Positions 1 through 11,010 of a stretch of DNA of 64,000 bases are shown here, in pieces (position 1 is the first letter of the stretch; every line of letters begins with the position of its first letter). The DNA is taken from contig JAVTVY010020545.1 of NCBI GenBank assembly GCA_036873755.1, positions 17,669 to 81,668 of the forward strand, in the 5' to 3' direction. Made by a program: the position numbers and the translations under genes. The DNA is from Hanleya hanleyi. Its lineage: Eukaryota; Mollusca; Polyplacophora; Lepidopleurida; Hanleyidae. The notes below the pieces were generated by a model. It was given only the letters and a program-made list of their open reading frames with translations, did no database searches and was not told the DNA's origin.

Positions 1-368
1 GCTGTACACGTAGGCCTACTAGACTAAATTTCATAGCAGTGATGTCCACTAATTTGAAAATAGTATGGTGATATTACATCAGCATCCACATGCTGTGGAT
101 AATGGTAGCAGTAGATGGGTTTGCAGGTTGGAAGAGAGTTCGTGGCATGTTTATACAGCATATAAGGGCACCAGCAATCTACAGAAGTGTGCATTGTGCA
201 CCAATGGTTCCATCAGAATTGTGCTTCTTGCTAGTTCACTTTTATGCAACACCAAAAGTACAAGCTTGTCTATGGATGACAAGTTTCAATAAGCAAGTAT
301 TGTAATATAGGCCTACTGACTCAAGACGATATAGTCAATTGTAAGGTCATCCGCAAATGAATACTCAC
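1..368. other. Intron sequence, no feature recognised
   Basis: This lies downstream of the last proposed exon, whose donor GTGAGT reads on the minus strand at 368-363. Short ORFs on the plus strand have no coding character. No repeat was recognised. Confidence 0.4.
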
Positions 369-522
369 ATTGAATTGTTTCACTGGTGAAAGGGCAAAAT
401 ATACGGCACCATCGCCTAGGTTACTGGTCATAGCCATCTTGAGAGGTGGCCCTATGATAAGAAAGGTAAGATCCAGGCCTGCAGCCACATCGAAGGAGCG
501 CCTCAAGTACATATAATAAACA
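369..522 (-). CDS. Host-gene exon (12th and last in the window)
   Basis: A 154-bp exon: one base completing a codon plus 51 codons, ending in phase 0 at a strong donor (AAT|GTGAGT). The acceptor is pyrimidine-rich (...GTTTTCAG|T). The peptide begins VYYMYLRRSFDV and includes a hydrophobic run (LTFLIIGPPL) followed by MAMTSNLGDG. It joins the previous exon through a split CT|T leucine codon. No stop occurs in the frame. The next exon must lie outside the window. The function is unknown. Confidence 0.7.
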
Positions 523-676
523 CTGAAAACGTACAGATCTCGGAGAACATGCAGAACGTGCCATTAAAACAATCTGTGTCGATTCCTGAGTCGTTTGCAT
601 GTACATGTACAACTCTCACACCTATCGGAGACCAACTTAATTGGAGCAGATTTTCGACACCCTCACAGCAATTAAC

Positions 677-828
677 AGATCTATGCCACAGTGTGTAATC
701 AAGGGCCAGATGGTTAGTGTTACGTCACTCTCCCACAGGTAAGTATCCACAGACAGGTAAGAAATACATATGATGTATTTCAGCTCTCCATGATTGATGG
801 CCCTCGACTGATTTTTCAAGATCCGCCG
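677..828 (-). CDS. Host-gene exon (11th)
   Basis: A 152-bp exon: 50 codons plus two bases. It starts in phase 0 after ...GTGGCAG and ends at a weak donor, CT|GTTAAT. The peptide starts RRILKNQSRA and continues through YLSVDTYLWE to IWPLITHCGID, with a hydrophobic C-terminal part. The 154-bp intron to the next exon is short and phase-compatible. The unusual GTTA donor is the weakest point. A stronger GTGAGG lies 10 bp downstream but would break the phase with the next exon. Confidence 0.6.
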
Positions 829-2151
829 CTGCCACCACAATGTAACTGTTTCGTCAGCAAATATTTACCCCACAATGCATGTGTACACAAGTATTGCTGG
901 AGATAAAAAGTGACTAGATTACTGGATAAATGTATACGCTGACATCGGGGGTAGGTTATCTATCCAATTATATCATCACAATGAGCAACCGACAAGGCGA
1001 AGCTAAAGATGGGTAAACCGGAACAATGTTCAGGGCCACAATTTGCTGTAGCTTTATTGATAACTAGTGGTTTTGAAAAAAAAAATCTGCTCTGATCCAT
1101 AATTTCTCATTAATTTTTTTCAGCATGTCAGTTTGTATCTTCGGGCCTTGTTATCAGGTCTAAATATCTGAAATTGTAGCTCGCTTAAAGCGTCATTGTT
1201 TCAGAGTGTCAATTGGTGAAATGTCACTGTTGCAAATTAACATGGAAAATTACTTATCAAGCTCCACTAAGCACGTATAATCCTGCTTTGCCTGTGAGTT
1301 AAACAATTTCCCCATCTCCACGACTTTCTGACATGATCTTCTGGTGCAAGAGTTAATTGAATCTAGATGCTGTCGAAATGTTTTAACTCTACAATCTCTC
1401 CCCGAGGCTACAGACTGTGGTCATGAACGTTCACACACACGATACACAGCGACAGAAAAAACTGCCTATACTGATTATATGCCAGAAAGATCATGGGATT
1501 CTCTTAATAACAGTCATGCTACATCTCTAAGGCGATCAAATTTTTCTTTCTCTCAGAAAAATGCTTCATAAACAAGTATCTCTAATTAGAACGATGACTC
1601 TCATTATTAGATTATACCTTGTACTTACATACCAAAAAATCTTTCATCTGAAGTGCCGGTATATCATGATAAAACAAATCAGTCGTTCATGTAAACAAAT
1701 TATAAACTTCATAAAAGTAAGCTTTAAAGAGAACAAAAGAAAATGTGCAAATTTGACATGACTCACAGATGGACAGACATAGATCTGTGCTGTTTATTGG
1801 ATTTTTGTCAAATTAATGAGTAGAAAGCATTAACAACAATACATCAGCCACTTAACCAGTTAAAGGAGTAACACATGTACAGATACAGGCAAATCATTAG
1901 CCAAAATATATTGCACAGGGGACACCTTAAGGCTAATTAAAATGTTGCATGGAAGCGGAATTCCTTTCTGCGATGGAATTCACAGCCAGGGTTCCCGATA
2001 TAGTGGTTCATGCTCCATTCCTAAATCTCACCGTATGCTTATAATTATGAGGAAAACTTGTCAAACTGGGGGTATATACATTGGGGTATCCTTCTTAAAA
2101 TTAAAATACAGTATATCATACAAAGTTCTGGCAACTAGTTATATGTTATAG
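829..2151. other. Intron sequence, nothing recognised
   Basis: AT-rich sequence with short ORFs at 1344-1571, 1561-1761 and 1942-2151 on the plus strand. None shows splice signals, a known motif or protein-like composition. No repeat was recognised. Confidence 0.4.
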
Positions 2152-2509
2152 CAGGGATTCATATGAGTTAATTTTACTCCACGTATTACAGCAGATTATA
2201 AATAAATTGAAAACTGAATATGTACATGTATGTATAGTAGAAACCCAACAAATACTCGATTGAGAAACAACTCAATTTATAACCCATGAAAACAACATAA
2301 ATTATTTTACGATTTAATTTTGTCTGCCTTTCCTCTTTAGGTAATTTCAAACCTTCAATATTGGCCAACATTACTGGTGGTTCACTTTGGGAATTGGAGG
2401 TACAATTTTTTATAACTCAATTTCGAAAAAACCTGGAAAAACTCAGTATTCAGTAATATTGAGTTTTTGGTGCATGTAGTATATGACTTCTGACTTATAT
2501 GAATCCCTG
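2152..2509. mobile_element. hAT-like MITE with CAGGGATTCATA termini
   Basis: The left end reads CAGGGATTCATATGAGT. The right end is its inverted counterpart (ACTTATATGAATCCCTG). CAGGG-type ends are typical of hAT elements. Imperfect flanking duplicates, TATAG on the left and TATCG on the right, are the best candidate target-site duplication. The interior holds TTGAGTTTTT-like motifs near the right end, shared with the related elements at 61969-62902 and 37365-37510. There is no coding capacity, so it is non-autonomous. Confidence 0.55.
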
Positions 2510-3121
2510 TATCGTTGAAAATATTTAGCGATGATAAGACACTCTGTGCTTCTGTAAAAGTAAAACCTGTGCATACCTACCAAGCTTGGGACCAGATTAT
2601 AGCGTCAGTTTTGACAGGGTCATGGTTTTGGTTCATCAAGGTCAAAAGTCTTTAAGTAATAGGGAAAATTCAGTGTTTTAGAGGTTGGCCGGTTTACCGA
2701 GGTGTCAGTATTCACAGATTTCACTGTATATAAAGCAAAGGAAGAGCAAGCCAGAAATGCCACGCACACCTGATGATGACACAGTATGTACATTTACCTA
2801 CACTTCCATGTTAGAGGCGAAAATTGAAGTTTACAAATGCACATTGAATAGCTGCATATACATTTTCAAAATTTTACCATGATTCTTTGCACACATGACA
2901 ACATACATTGTACATGTATATGCAAATGTAGTTTCAAAATACTAATATTATCTTTCCGTGAATGTACAAAGTTCAGTTACTCTCCCAACCTTGTCTACAG
3001 TTCTGGTCAGATGGTCAAGAGATGATGCAACATTTCAGACATTGTGATCAATCAAATATTCAATATTCAGCCACAAGTACATAGAAAGGGGCACATTCAA
3101 AATCAACAGTCATACATTTAA
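2510..3121. other. Intron sequence, nothing recognised
   Basis: No coding ORF with support and no repeat structure was seen between the two MITEs. Confidence 0.4.
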
Positions 3122-3341
3122 AGGGAGTTATCCAGCTGATGGCATAGGGGAGTAAATCTTGTAACTGCTGAAAAACTGGTCAGTGCCCTCTAACTCATTG
3201 GATTACAATACTTTCATTGGTGAATACATGTCGTCATATCCTGATATTATATTTAAATGAGATAGAGGGCACTGATGTTCCAGCAGTTACAAGATTTGCT
3301 TCCCTGTCACGCCTGGCTTGGTCATCAGCTGGATAACCCCC
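3122..3341. mobile_element. Degenerate TTAA-type MITE with ~75-bp inverted arms
   Basis: The left arm starts AGGGAGTTATCCAGCTGATG directly after a TTAA. The right arm ends with the inverse, CATCAGCTGGATAACCCCC. Homology between the arms continues inward for about 75 bp, including GTAACTGCTG and CAGTGCCCTCTA. The right flank has no intact TTAA (ATTGG), so the copy looks old. TTAA plus AGGG termini suggests Kolobok or piggyBac-type mobilisation. It has no coding capacity. Confidence 0.55.
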
Positions 3342-3669
3342 ATTGGATCAACAGTACATAGTAGTACTCGCTTTAATCCAACGTTAACACTTGCAAGGTT
3401 TTCAGGAGTGGGTGAGTAAGAAGGACTTAACGTCATTTTCAACTATGTTTCAGTCATATAATGATGGTGCCTACATATTCCAGGGCACGAGAGTGTCCAC
3501 AGTTCCTATTATCCTGGACACTGATTTAGCCCAGCCAGTACAGCACTCAGTTACCCATCCAAGTATTGACTGGACTCAACTTTGCTCAACTTCGGTGATC
3601 TGACGAGAACCGATGTGCCCAACGTGATACACCGTACCTGTAGGTTTTTTCATTAACATTTGAAGTAGC
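3342..3669. other. Intron sequence, nothing recognised
   Basis: This stretch lies between a MITE and the Tc1-like element. A short ORF at 3391-3603 has no support. Confidence 0.35.
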
Positions 3670-3926
3670 TAAACAGTGCAACAAAAGTAAGTCCCCCCCT
3701 AAACGATGTTTGATATCTTCCAAGATATTTTCCAGATCCTGATGAATTTTTGCACACACTAGCCCAGTAACCAGCCCCACACGGTATATCAAGGATTAAT
3801 ACGTAGGTGTAGTTGTACGCAAATGAGCATGCGCAACTGGGAATCGGTCCAATTTTGAAAAGTTCATGAACAGATTAATCCAGACTTTTCAATGTCAAAT
3901 CGTTATTTCATCACAGAATTCGATCA
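3670..3926 (+). repeat. Left TIR of the Tc1-like element
   Basis: 257 bp, inverted relative to 5307-5564. It runs from AACAGTGCAACAAAAG after the TA to ...ATTCGATCA. Only a one-base indel (GCGCAACTGGG versus GCGCAAACTGGG) and one substitution (TCGTTATT versus TCATTATT) were found by eye. TIRs of this length resemble the long inverted-repeat type of Tc1/mariner elements. Confidence 0.9.
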
Positions 3927-4118
3927 ACCAGTCATGAAATATTCGTGTGGTTGGGCATCCAGGACATGTCAACCACCACAAGAAATTCATGCGGTTTCAC
4001 ATAACGGGTTTTACGTAATTTGATGTCCGAGATGGTCAATAAAAACGGTCTCATACCTGAATATCCCATATTTCTGCCCACAAGTCTTGGGCATTCAGTT
4101 GAAGTTCTGTGGTAAACC

Positions 4119-5274
4119 ATGCCTCGTTTATCCAATATGGATAGGGCTGTTGCAATTGGTCTGTTGGAGGCTAACACCCCTGTAAAACAGGTTGCTCGTC
4201 GAATGGGGGTAACACCTAAAGCAATTCGCAAATTGCAAGCAAAGTTTCGTGCTACAGGGGATGTGAAGGATCTACCGAAAAGTGGAAGGCCCAGGACGAC
4301 CACACGACGACAAGACCGTCGAATCGTTAACGTCACACTGAGGAACAGAACGTTATCAGGTATGAGGGCCTCGGTGTGCCACAAAAAAATCGAATACCAT
4401 TTTCTGATGTAGCGCAGATCCAACTCGTTCCGTTAAACACGACTCACTCACTCCTCAATTCACTTAACTCCCATTCTGAATTTCAGCACGAGAGGTCCGA
4501 GATCAAATAAGAGCAGATGCTGGTGCCGGCGCTAGGAGAGTGAGTGCTCAAACAGTTAGGAGACGCCTAAAAGCCGTCGGATTGCGTGCTAGGCGTATGG
4601 TGAAGAAGGCTTCTCTGCTCCGCCGTCATAAGATAGCGCGTCTGCAGTGGGCAAGAAATCATGTTCGGTGGACCAGACGACAGTGGGGCAATGTTCTCTT
4701 CAGTGACGAAACGCGTGTCTGTCTCCGTCACGTTGACGGTAGGAGGCGTGTGTGGCGTCGTCAGGGAGAGCAGCATGCCGAGTGTTGCGTGCAACCAGTA
4801 ACGGCCTTTGGTGGTGGCAGCGTAATGGTCTGGGCAGGCATTAGTTTGACCGGTAAAACCGATCTGGTGCCGATTCAGGGGAACTTGAACGCTAATCGCT
4901 ACGTGACTGAAGTTCTTCGACCACAGGTTTTGCCCTACGCAGGTGCCGTTGGGGATGGATTTGTCTTCATGGACGACAATGCGCGTCCACATCGGGCAAG
5001 GATTGTAAATGGCTTCTTCCAAACTGAAGGCATTGACCACATGCAGTGGCCCGCCAGTTCTCCGGATCTCAATCCCATCGAACATCTTTGGGATCAGCTG
5101 AAACAATCGGTCTATCGTCGAGTTGGGGTGGAGTCAAATCTTGATGACGTGAGACGCCTGCTTCAGGAGGAGTGGTTAGCCATCCCGCAACGTCGGATCG
5201 CAAGCCTCATCAACACCATGCGAGCACGTTGTCGAAATGTCATCCAATGTCGTGGCGGTTACACGCGATTTTAA
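4119..5274 (+). CDS. Tc1-like transposase, two exons (4119-4359 and 4487-5274)
   Basis: It cuts and pastes the surrounding element in the nucleus, binding the TIRs and inserting at TA. Joining 4119-4359 to 4487-5274 gives 343 codons including the stop, a normal length for Tc1 transposases. The N-terminus (MPRLSNMDRA) carries a helix-turn-helix (VKQVARRMGVTPKAIRKL) followed by a GRPR linker. The catalytic triad is present: D in SDETRV, D in MDDNARPH, and E in SPDLNPIEHLWD with exactly 34 residues between the second D and E. The C-terminus ends GGYTRF. Without splicing, the first exon would run into stops. The second exon has no ATG near its 5' end, which supports splicing. Confidence 0.85.
4360..4486 (+). 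other. Spliceosomal intron inside the transposase gene
   Basis: 127 bp with donor TCAG|GTATGAG and acceptor ...CTGAATTTCAG|CAC. A pyrimidine-richer stretch (CTCACTCACTCCTC) precedes the acceptor. Removing it joins TCA-G|CA-CGA and restores the linker from the HTH half to the REVRDQIRADAG region. The insert contains stops in the exon-1 frame. Confidence 0.75.
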
Positions 5275-5306
5275 TGATTACTGACCGTCGAGATACGGAG
5301 TCAACA

Positions 5307-5564
5307 TGATCGAATTCTGTGATGAAATAATGATTTGACATTGAAAAGTCTGGATTAATCTGTTCATGAACTTTTCAAAATTGGACCGATTCCCAGTTTG
5401 CGCATGCTCATTTGCGTACAACTACACCTACGTATTAATCCTTGATATACCGTGTGGGGCTGGTTACTGGGCTAGTGTGTGCAAAAATTCATCAGGATCT
5501 GGAAAATATCTTGGAAGATATCAAACATCGTTTAGGGGGGGACTTACTTTTGTTGCACTGTTTA
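5307..5564 (-). repeat. Right TIR of the Tc1-like element
   Basis: 258 bp, the inverted partner of 3670-3926. It ends ...GTTGCACTGTT-TA. Small ORFs in both TIRs encode the same peptide because they are mirror images, so they are not genes. Confidence 0.9.
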
Positions 5565-6042
5565 TGTGTGTTGATCAGTAAGTTATTTATTGCTGGTATT
5601 GATATGCATACAGTGTGTGTAAACCTCATTGAACTCCCTCAAACTCTGGCACCAACTACCCCTCATTGAAAACACTGCACTTAAGCAAAATGCCCAACAG
5701 GAAAAATACAGGAGGATTCCTGTATGCCTCAACCTTGGGAGAGAATGACTTGAGGGTGGCCAAACCAATAATTATACATTCATGTCACGCCTTATCTCGT
5801 GCTCACATAGGTGGTCACCCATCCATTATGTTTGTAATTAATTGAAACAGCAAAAAAGTGTCAACGTTTTCCACACCACTGGGGGCAGAAAAAACATTAA
5901 CTACATGAAGCGTTACAATTAGTATGGGGCTATTCGGTTATCTCCAGCTCCTAAATGACTTAAATGCATTCATTCATGACCAGACTTCATTAAAAGTACT
6001 CCTAGACATGCATATCGGTATTCAGGATAAACTTCTAAATCA
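5565..6042. other. Intron sequence, nothing recognised
   Basis: No coding signal and no repeat were found between the transposon and the repeat arrays. Confidence 0.35.
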
Positions 6043-7350
6043 TCACTGTAACTGTCAAACCATATCCCTGTCTATAACTGTCCAACCATCACTTTAACAC
6101 CCTCACAGAATTACAGCAGATTCCCAGCATGGTCCCTGCATATTCACATCATGAATTACCAGCATGGTTCCAGCATAATATCCCGTAAGGTTTAACCTGG
6201 GTGTAGCATGGTTCCAGGATGTTTCAATTATTTAAATTATGCTGGAGGAATTTCACACCATGGTCCGGGTCCCATCATGGTAGCTACAGTCTAGGCATGC
6301 TGCAATCAACCTGGGAATTTGCAGCATGATTCCAGCATTGTAGCTACAACCTGCACAGGCATGTTGTAACCATGTTGGAAGAATTTTCCAGCATGATAGC
6401 TTCAACCTACACAGTCATGCTGCAACTATACTTAGAGGATTTTGCAGTATGGTTCCAGTATGATAGCTTCAGCATGCACAGCATGGAATTCTGCAACCAT
6501 GCTGGAAGAATTTTGTACGATGGTTCCAGCATGGTTGCTACAGCCTGTACAGAGGGATGCTGCAACCATACAGGAATGCAGCATGGTTCCAGCATGATTG
6601 ATAGCCTGTATAACCTGCTTCTCATATTTTCTATCTATGTTTGGGCTGTAATGCACATTTCCATATCCATGTAATTAACAGTGTGTCTCATATTTCCTGA
6701 AATCCATAAACACTTATGAAGGACAAACACATGTATACAAATATGACCTTTGTATAGGAGACTATTAATGCACTACTCACCTTTGAGTGGCCAAGGTCCC
6801 CTCCCCCCCCCCCACCATACCTGACCTGGTTTCTAAACTGGTGCATTAAAAAATGAGCAAAATCCTATTCCTGTATCAGTCAGACTGCAGCATGGGTGCA
6901 GTATATGCTGGGATGCAGCTTGACTATTTCTTTTTCTGAGTGAATCCATTAGTACTCCAGCATGGTCAGTTCTTTTTCTGACGCAATCCAGTATATAGCT
7001 CCAGCACGATTTCCAGCATGGATGCAGCATATGATAGGATGCAGCATGGTCAGTTTGTTTCTAATTGAATCCAGTGTAACTCCAGCATGGTTTTCCAGCT
7101 GGGCTGCAGCATGGCTTGTGTTTTGTCAAAGTGATTCCAGCATGATCAAGCATGGAATCGCAGCATGAATGCAGCCCATGCTGCAATCTTATAAGGAAGC
7201 TGTCAAACCCTATCACTGTCTATACACCATTACTGTAACTGTCAGCAATTTGTGAAAATTGACACAATTTGACACGGTGACCCGAGCTGCCAAATCATAA
7301 CTGCGTGTCAAACCATTACTCCTGACAGCTGTCAAATTGTCCTGTTCTAC
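6043..7350. repeat. CTGTCAAACC array interrupted by an AGCATG-rich array
   Basis: At 6043-6115 and again at 7197-7350 the sequence shows the motif ACTGTCAAACCAT and its variants. Between them (about 6120-7185) lies a degenerate array rich in CCAGCATGGTTCCAGCATG-like units. These occur in both orientations (GCAACCATGCTGG and TTCCAGCATGGTTGC). Small ORFs at 6372-6674 and on the opposite strand are by-products of the repeat. The first array resumes at 11860. Confidence 0.6.
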
Positions 7351-7639
7351 AGATATCAAATGGGTCATTCCAAACTAAATCAACTGAAGTGAACATTGGA
7401 CATCATCACCTATTTTCTTGAAATTTGAAATGGTATTCAGGCTATGTGCATGTAAGAAAATATTTGTATCCCAAATTACAAATACATTTTTGAAGTCATT
7501 GACATTTGACAATGTCAATCACCTGTAAGTTTCAATCAGTCATTATCTCTATGAAATTGAAGACACATAGAAAGACATTCTCCCATTTTCAGAGTTTGTA
7601 ACCTCATAAAAGTTGGTGTAACACCCTCTGACTGCACTG

Positions 7640-10600
7640 TGCAGCATATTTGCTTACTTGCTTATGAAAAAAATTCAGAAAAATCAGACACAAAAGAGTT
7701 TTTGACATTTTGGACATTTGACCTTGACCTCTGAAAATATGTAGTTATCAAAAGTCATGAAATTTGGGTCACAAGCCTGTTATGCAATTAAGTTCTGAGA
7801 ATTTGAGAATAGGCACTCAATGGGCTCTCAAATGCGGTAATTTCCCTAATAATTCGCGATGCAGTGATGAAACTCGCAACTCCAAAAATTGGCTACTTTC
7901 GAATTATTTGTCACGCTAATCCAGATAAAGCACTTTTGTTCGAATTATGTTACGCTGATTTTCACTGAAGATCCAAAATGGCGGACCGCTTCACCGTGAT
8001 CGTTGTGATCTATTGATAACCGTGTATTATGTTTGATATCTCTATCATAGTTCATTTAAAAGACTCTGGGACCCAGGGCTCACAAAACCCAGTCGACAAC
8101 TCGCCAAAAGGCGACTAAAAAATGACATATGGCGACTGAATTGTTCAGTTACTTGCCCAATGTGTCGATTAAAAATAGAGTAAATCGCCAAAGTGGCGAG
8201 TGAATTTTTGTTACATGAAGTGTTTAGTCGCCAAAGTAATTTTGTGTTTAGTTTATCAGGCAGTGAAATCCGAGCAGGCCGAAAATGTACAGGAGATAAG
8301 GACAGAGAATAATGCAGACGAAAAACAGACATGGGGAAATCCTAGTCTATTTACAGGCCGCACGTGGTCTGATGTAATATCTGGGATACCTCACCTAATT
8401 ATATTTTGACTGGGCACGTGAAACCATGTGCAGGCTGGCATGGACGAGTCTATTTTGCGTGACACAATAAGATCATGTGCTCGCCCCAGAAAAGGTAATT
8501 TGCGACCCGCTGACTGTTATCAGCCAATGAAATCATCATAGTAAAACTTAACGTAAACAAATAAACTTGGCGGGAATTTGCAAGGTCAAGAGTTGAAACG
8601 GCTTGTCCCATTCCAGTGCAAAGAGGTGATACGCCTAAAAGCACGACATGTGCATTTTGACTTTAGTGTCGCTTCTAAAACAATTGTAGTCAAGTTACAC
8701 CAGCTCAGTAATTTGGTTAAAAGTTTGCAGAGAAGTGATTGGAACTTTCGTTTCATCTGAACGACTTTTCATTCTGGCCATTTCGGATTTGCGTAATCGA
8801 CACACCAACGATCGTTTCGTTCTCGCAGACTGTCGAGACGAGGGTACTCTGCATAAGTTTTTTTTTGTTTCTCTCTTTTCTTTTTTCAAACTAACAATGG
8901 ATTATCATGTTGTTGGAAACAAGTCCGTCATTTTATTACATGGAAACGTTGTTCTGGATTGGCGAGTGAATAAAACACCAACATCAATGTCTATTGACAT
9001 CGCCCCGTAGCTCAAATGAAATACTCAACTGATCCTGTGCAGCAGTCAAAATGTATGGGGCACGTTATGCAGGTCTGAAGAAATGAAATAATGGCTCCCT
9101 CGACAAAGCAGTTGTGTACATACAGGGTTAGATCTAGGGTCTCACAGCGTCCGTGAAACGGACACAGGTACAAAATCAAATGAATTAAAAATGAATATGT
9201 TTTTGCAAAATATCAAATGATTTTTTTCAAAAATCAAATGATGTTTTTTGACGATGTTTGAAAGCCGTAAACCTGGACGAGTGTGTGTCAACTCGCGTTA
9301 GACAACTTATGGCAAGGGAGACAACTATGCATCTATCCGTTGATAAGCTTGGCCACTAGGGGCGCGATAGTTTTCGTTCTCCAGGCAGAGGTCTATACTA
9401 TGAATGAAGTCGGAAATATGTACGTCTGTGAGTGAGGCAGCGCACGTGCGTTCTCGCGTTGTATCTGCAATGACAAGCCGTCATGGCGGGACAGAAAGGT
9501 CGGTCTGGGGGAAATACGAAGGGTAGCGGCCGCACAAGAGGATGCGGTGTATTGGCTGGACATTTGAAAAAAAAAATAAAGGAAGATGAAGGGTCTGACT
9601 GCCACAAAGTCGACGTTCTCTTTGCTCGATGCTGTGCTGCCGGTATTGAAAACGCAGGTCAAGCAGATGTTGAACACGACATGGAAAATGATGCAAGCAT
9701 CGAAGCTGGGACAAATTATGTTCAACCCGTTTAGGCAGACGAGGTGGGAAGAGAATTAGCTTCGAATGATGTACAGCATGGTATAAAAATACTGTACAGA
9801 GGAATCTATTCAATAGAAATTTTGAAAGCAGCAGCTGTAAATAATTTTAAAAGCAGATGATCGAATTAAACAAGAAGTAAAATGTGCATGATATGCTTGT
9901 CTGATCGACAAGACATGTGCAGCCAGGAATCGGTTAGAATGCAGGGTCCCAGAGTTTCTCGGCGCCTAGGCGGCCCCTGAGCCCTAGTCTAATCAGCAAA
10001 AAGGTTAGTTGTTATTAGTTTAGTCAAAGTTGACATCATGGTATAGTATAAATCTGACAGCACGTGGAGTAAATGATTTGGAAATTCATGCAGCAAGTCC
10101 CTGCTCAACTTTGTCATTTTGAAACACAAGCAAGATCAGCCTGAATATGGTGAAAATTTGGAAAAAAAGAAGTAAATTGTTCATTATCTACAGGTGTCTG
10201 ACAAGACATTTAAATAGCCAGAAATGGGCTCGAATGCTCCTGAGAGCATCTAAGACCCCAGAGCTTCCAGGGGCCTAGGCGGCCCCTGGACCCCGGCCTG
10301 TACGCTACGCCTCGCTGCGCTCGGCATTATTTTTTTCAAATAAGGACACTACTTCAAATTCCTGGATATAACCCTGACATACTAACTATTACGCCGAAGC
10401 CCTGACAGGGACAAACAGTGGGAAACATTTATATCTTTGTCCTACCATATCATCTGTTTATTAAAGAAAATGAGACATATAACAAAAAATAAGAAAAAAA
10501 TTCACTTGACTTTCAGCGGCACGAACTCCGCGACGAAAACGCGAGTGTTCGAATTTATTGTTTCACGGGGATATTAAAAATGCTCCCGTTTTCGTTTTAT

Positions 10601-11010
10601 TAGGATGTAGAAAATCACGACAGTGGAAAAATCGACCGTTTTCGAATTAAATTTGGAAGATGAATTATTAGGGAAATTACCGTAAGAGCCCAGTGGCAGT
10701 GGGCTGGAAATTTGCTGAATATGATGGCAGAGGTCGGACACTGGGCACATATGAGGTGATCAAGGAGTGTATATACGAATGTCTCACATATCTGACCCTA
10801 TCCCACCAGATTCAGCAAATTTCAAGTTCATACTCCAGAACTCATGGGGCACCCATCCCAAAAGTTTTCAGAAATTGTTGTTTGCATAGCAGGCTACATG
10901 TGAACTCAGTTTTGTGACTTTTCAGAAATATAAATTTCCAGGTGAAGGTTAAAGTCCCAAAATGTTGAAAACTCTTTTGTGGCTCATTTCCGCTAAGCAG
11001 CAAAAGATTG
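7640..11010. mobile_element. Long imperfect inverted repeat enclosing ~2.8 kb, probable old DNA transposon
   Basis: The arm at about 7640-7856 is matched in inverse by about 10662-11010. Shared blocks include ACACAAAAGAG followed by GACATTTTGG. The innermost block is best conserved: CGGTAATTTCCCTAATAA at 7835 and its inverse ending at 10682. Segments of the degenerate CTGTCAAA array lie on both sides (to 7350 and from 11860), so about 7360-11860 may be one composite insertion. The interior holds TCGCCA-rich sequence (8090-8240), an ORF at 9483-9734 and two copies of a CCTAGGCGGCCCCTG block (9965, 10275). No transposase motif was recognised. Confidence 0.45.
9483..9734 (+). CDS. Short Gly/Arg-rich ORF of unknown function
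   Basis: 83 codons with an ATG in a GC-richer patch (CCGTCATGGCGG). The N-terminus is basic and glycine-rich (MAGQKGRSGGNTKGSGRTRG) and the rest is acidic. It could be the first exon of a gene carried by the surrounding element, or chance. Overlapping minus-strand ORFs (9393-9813) are equally long, which lowers confidence. No homologue is recognised. Confidence 0.2.
   Translation: MAGQKGRSGGNTKGSGRTRGCGVLAGHLKKKIKEDEGSDCHKVDVLFARCCAAGIENAGQADVEHDMENDASIEAGTNYVQPV

Larger units (their letters stand above)
3670..5564 (+). mobile_element. Tc1-like DNA transposon with long TIRs, apparently complete
   Basis: The element is 1895 bp including the flanking TA dinucleotides. Both ends read TA-AACAGTGCAAC on their own strand. 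The two ~257-bp terminal inverted repeats differ only at about two positions. Between them lies a DD34E transposase that is uninterrupted once one intron is removed. Near-identical arms plus an open frame indicate a very recent insertion, and the copy may be autonomous. It sits in an 18.7-kb intron of the host gene, in the opposite orientation to that gene. Confidence 0.9.

Noticed and set aside
3586..5669. Two identical short ORFs (3586-3792 minus and 5442-5669 plus, both starting MIYRVGLV)
   Set aside because: They lie in the mirror-image TIRs of the Tc1-like element, so their identity follows from the inverted repeat, not from coding.
6372..6674. ORFs on both strands in the AGCATG array
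   Set aside because: They result from repeat periodicity, with mirror-like peptides on the two strands.
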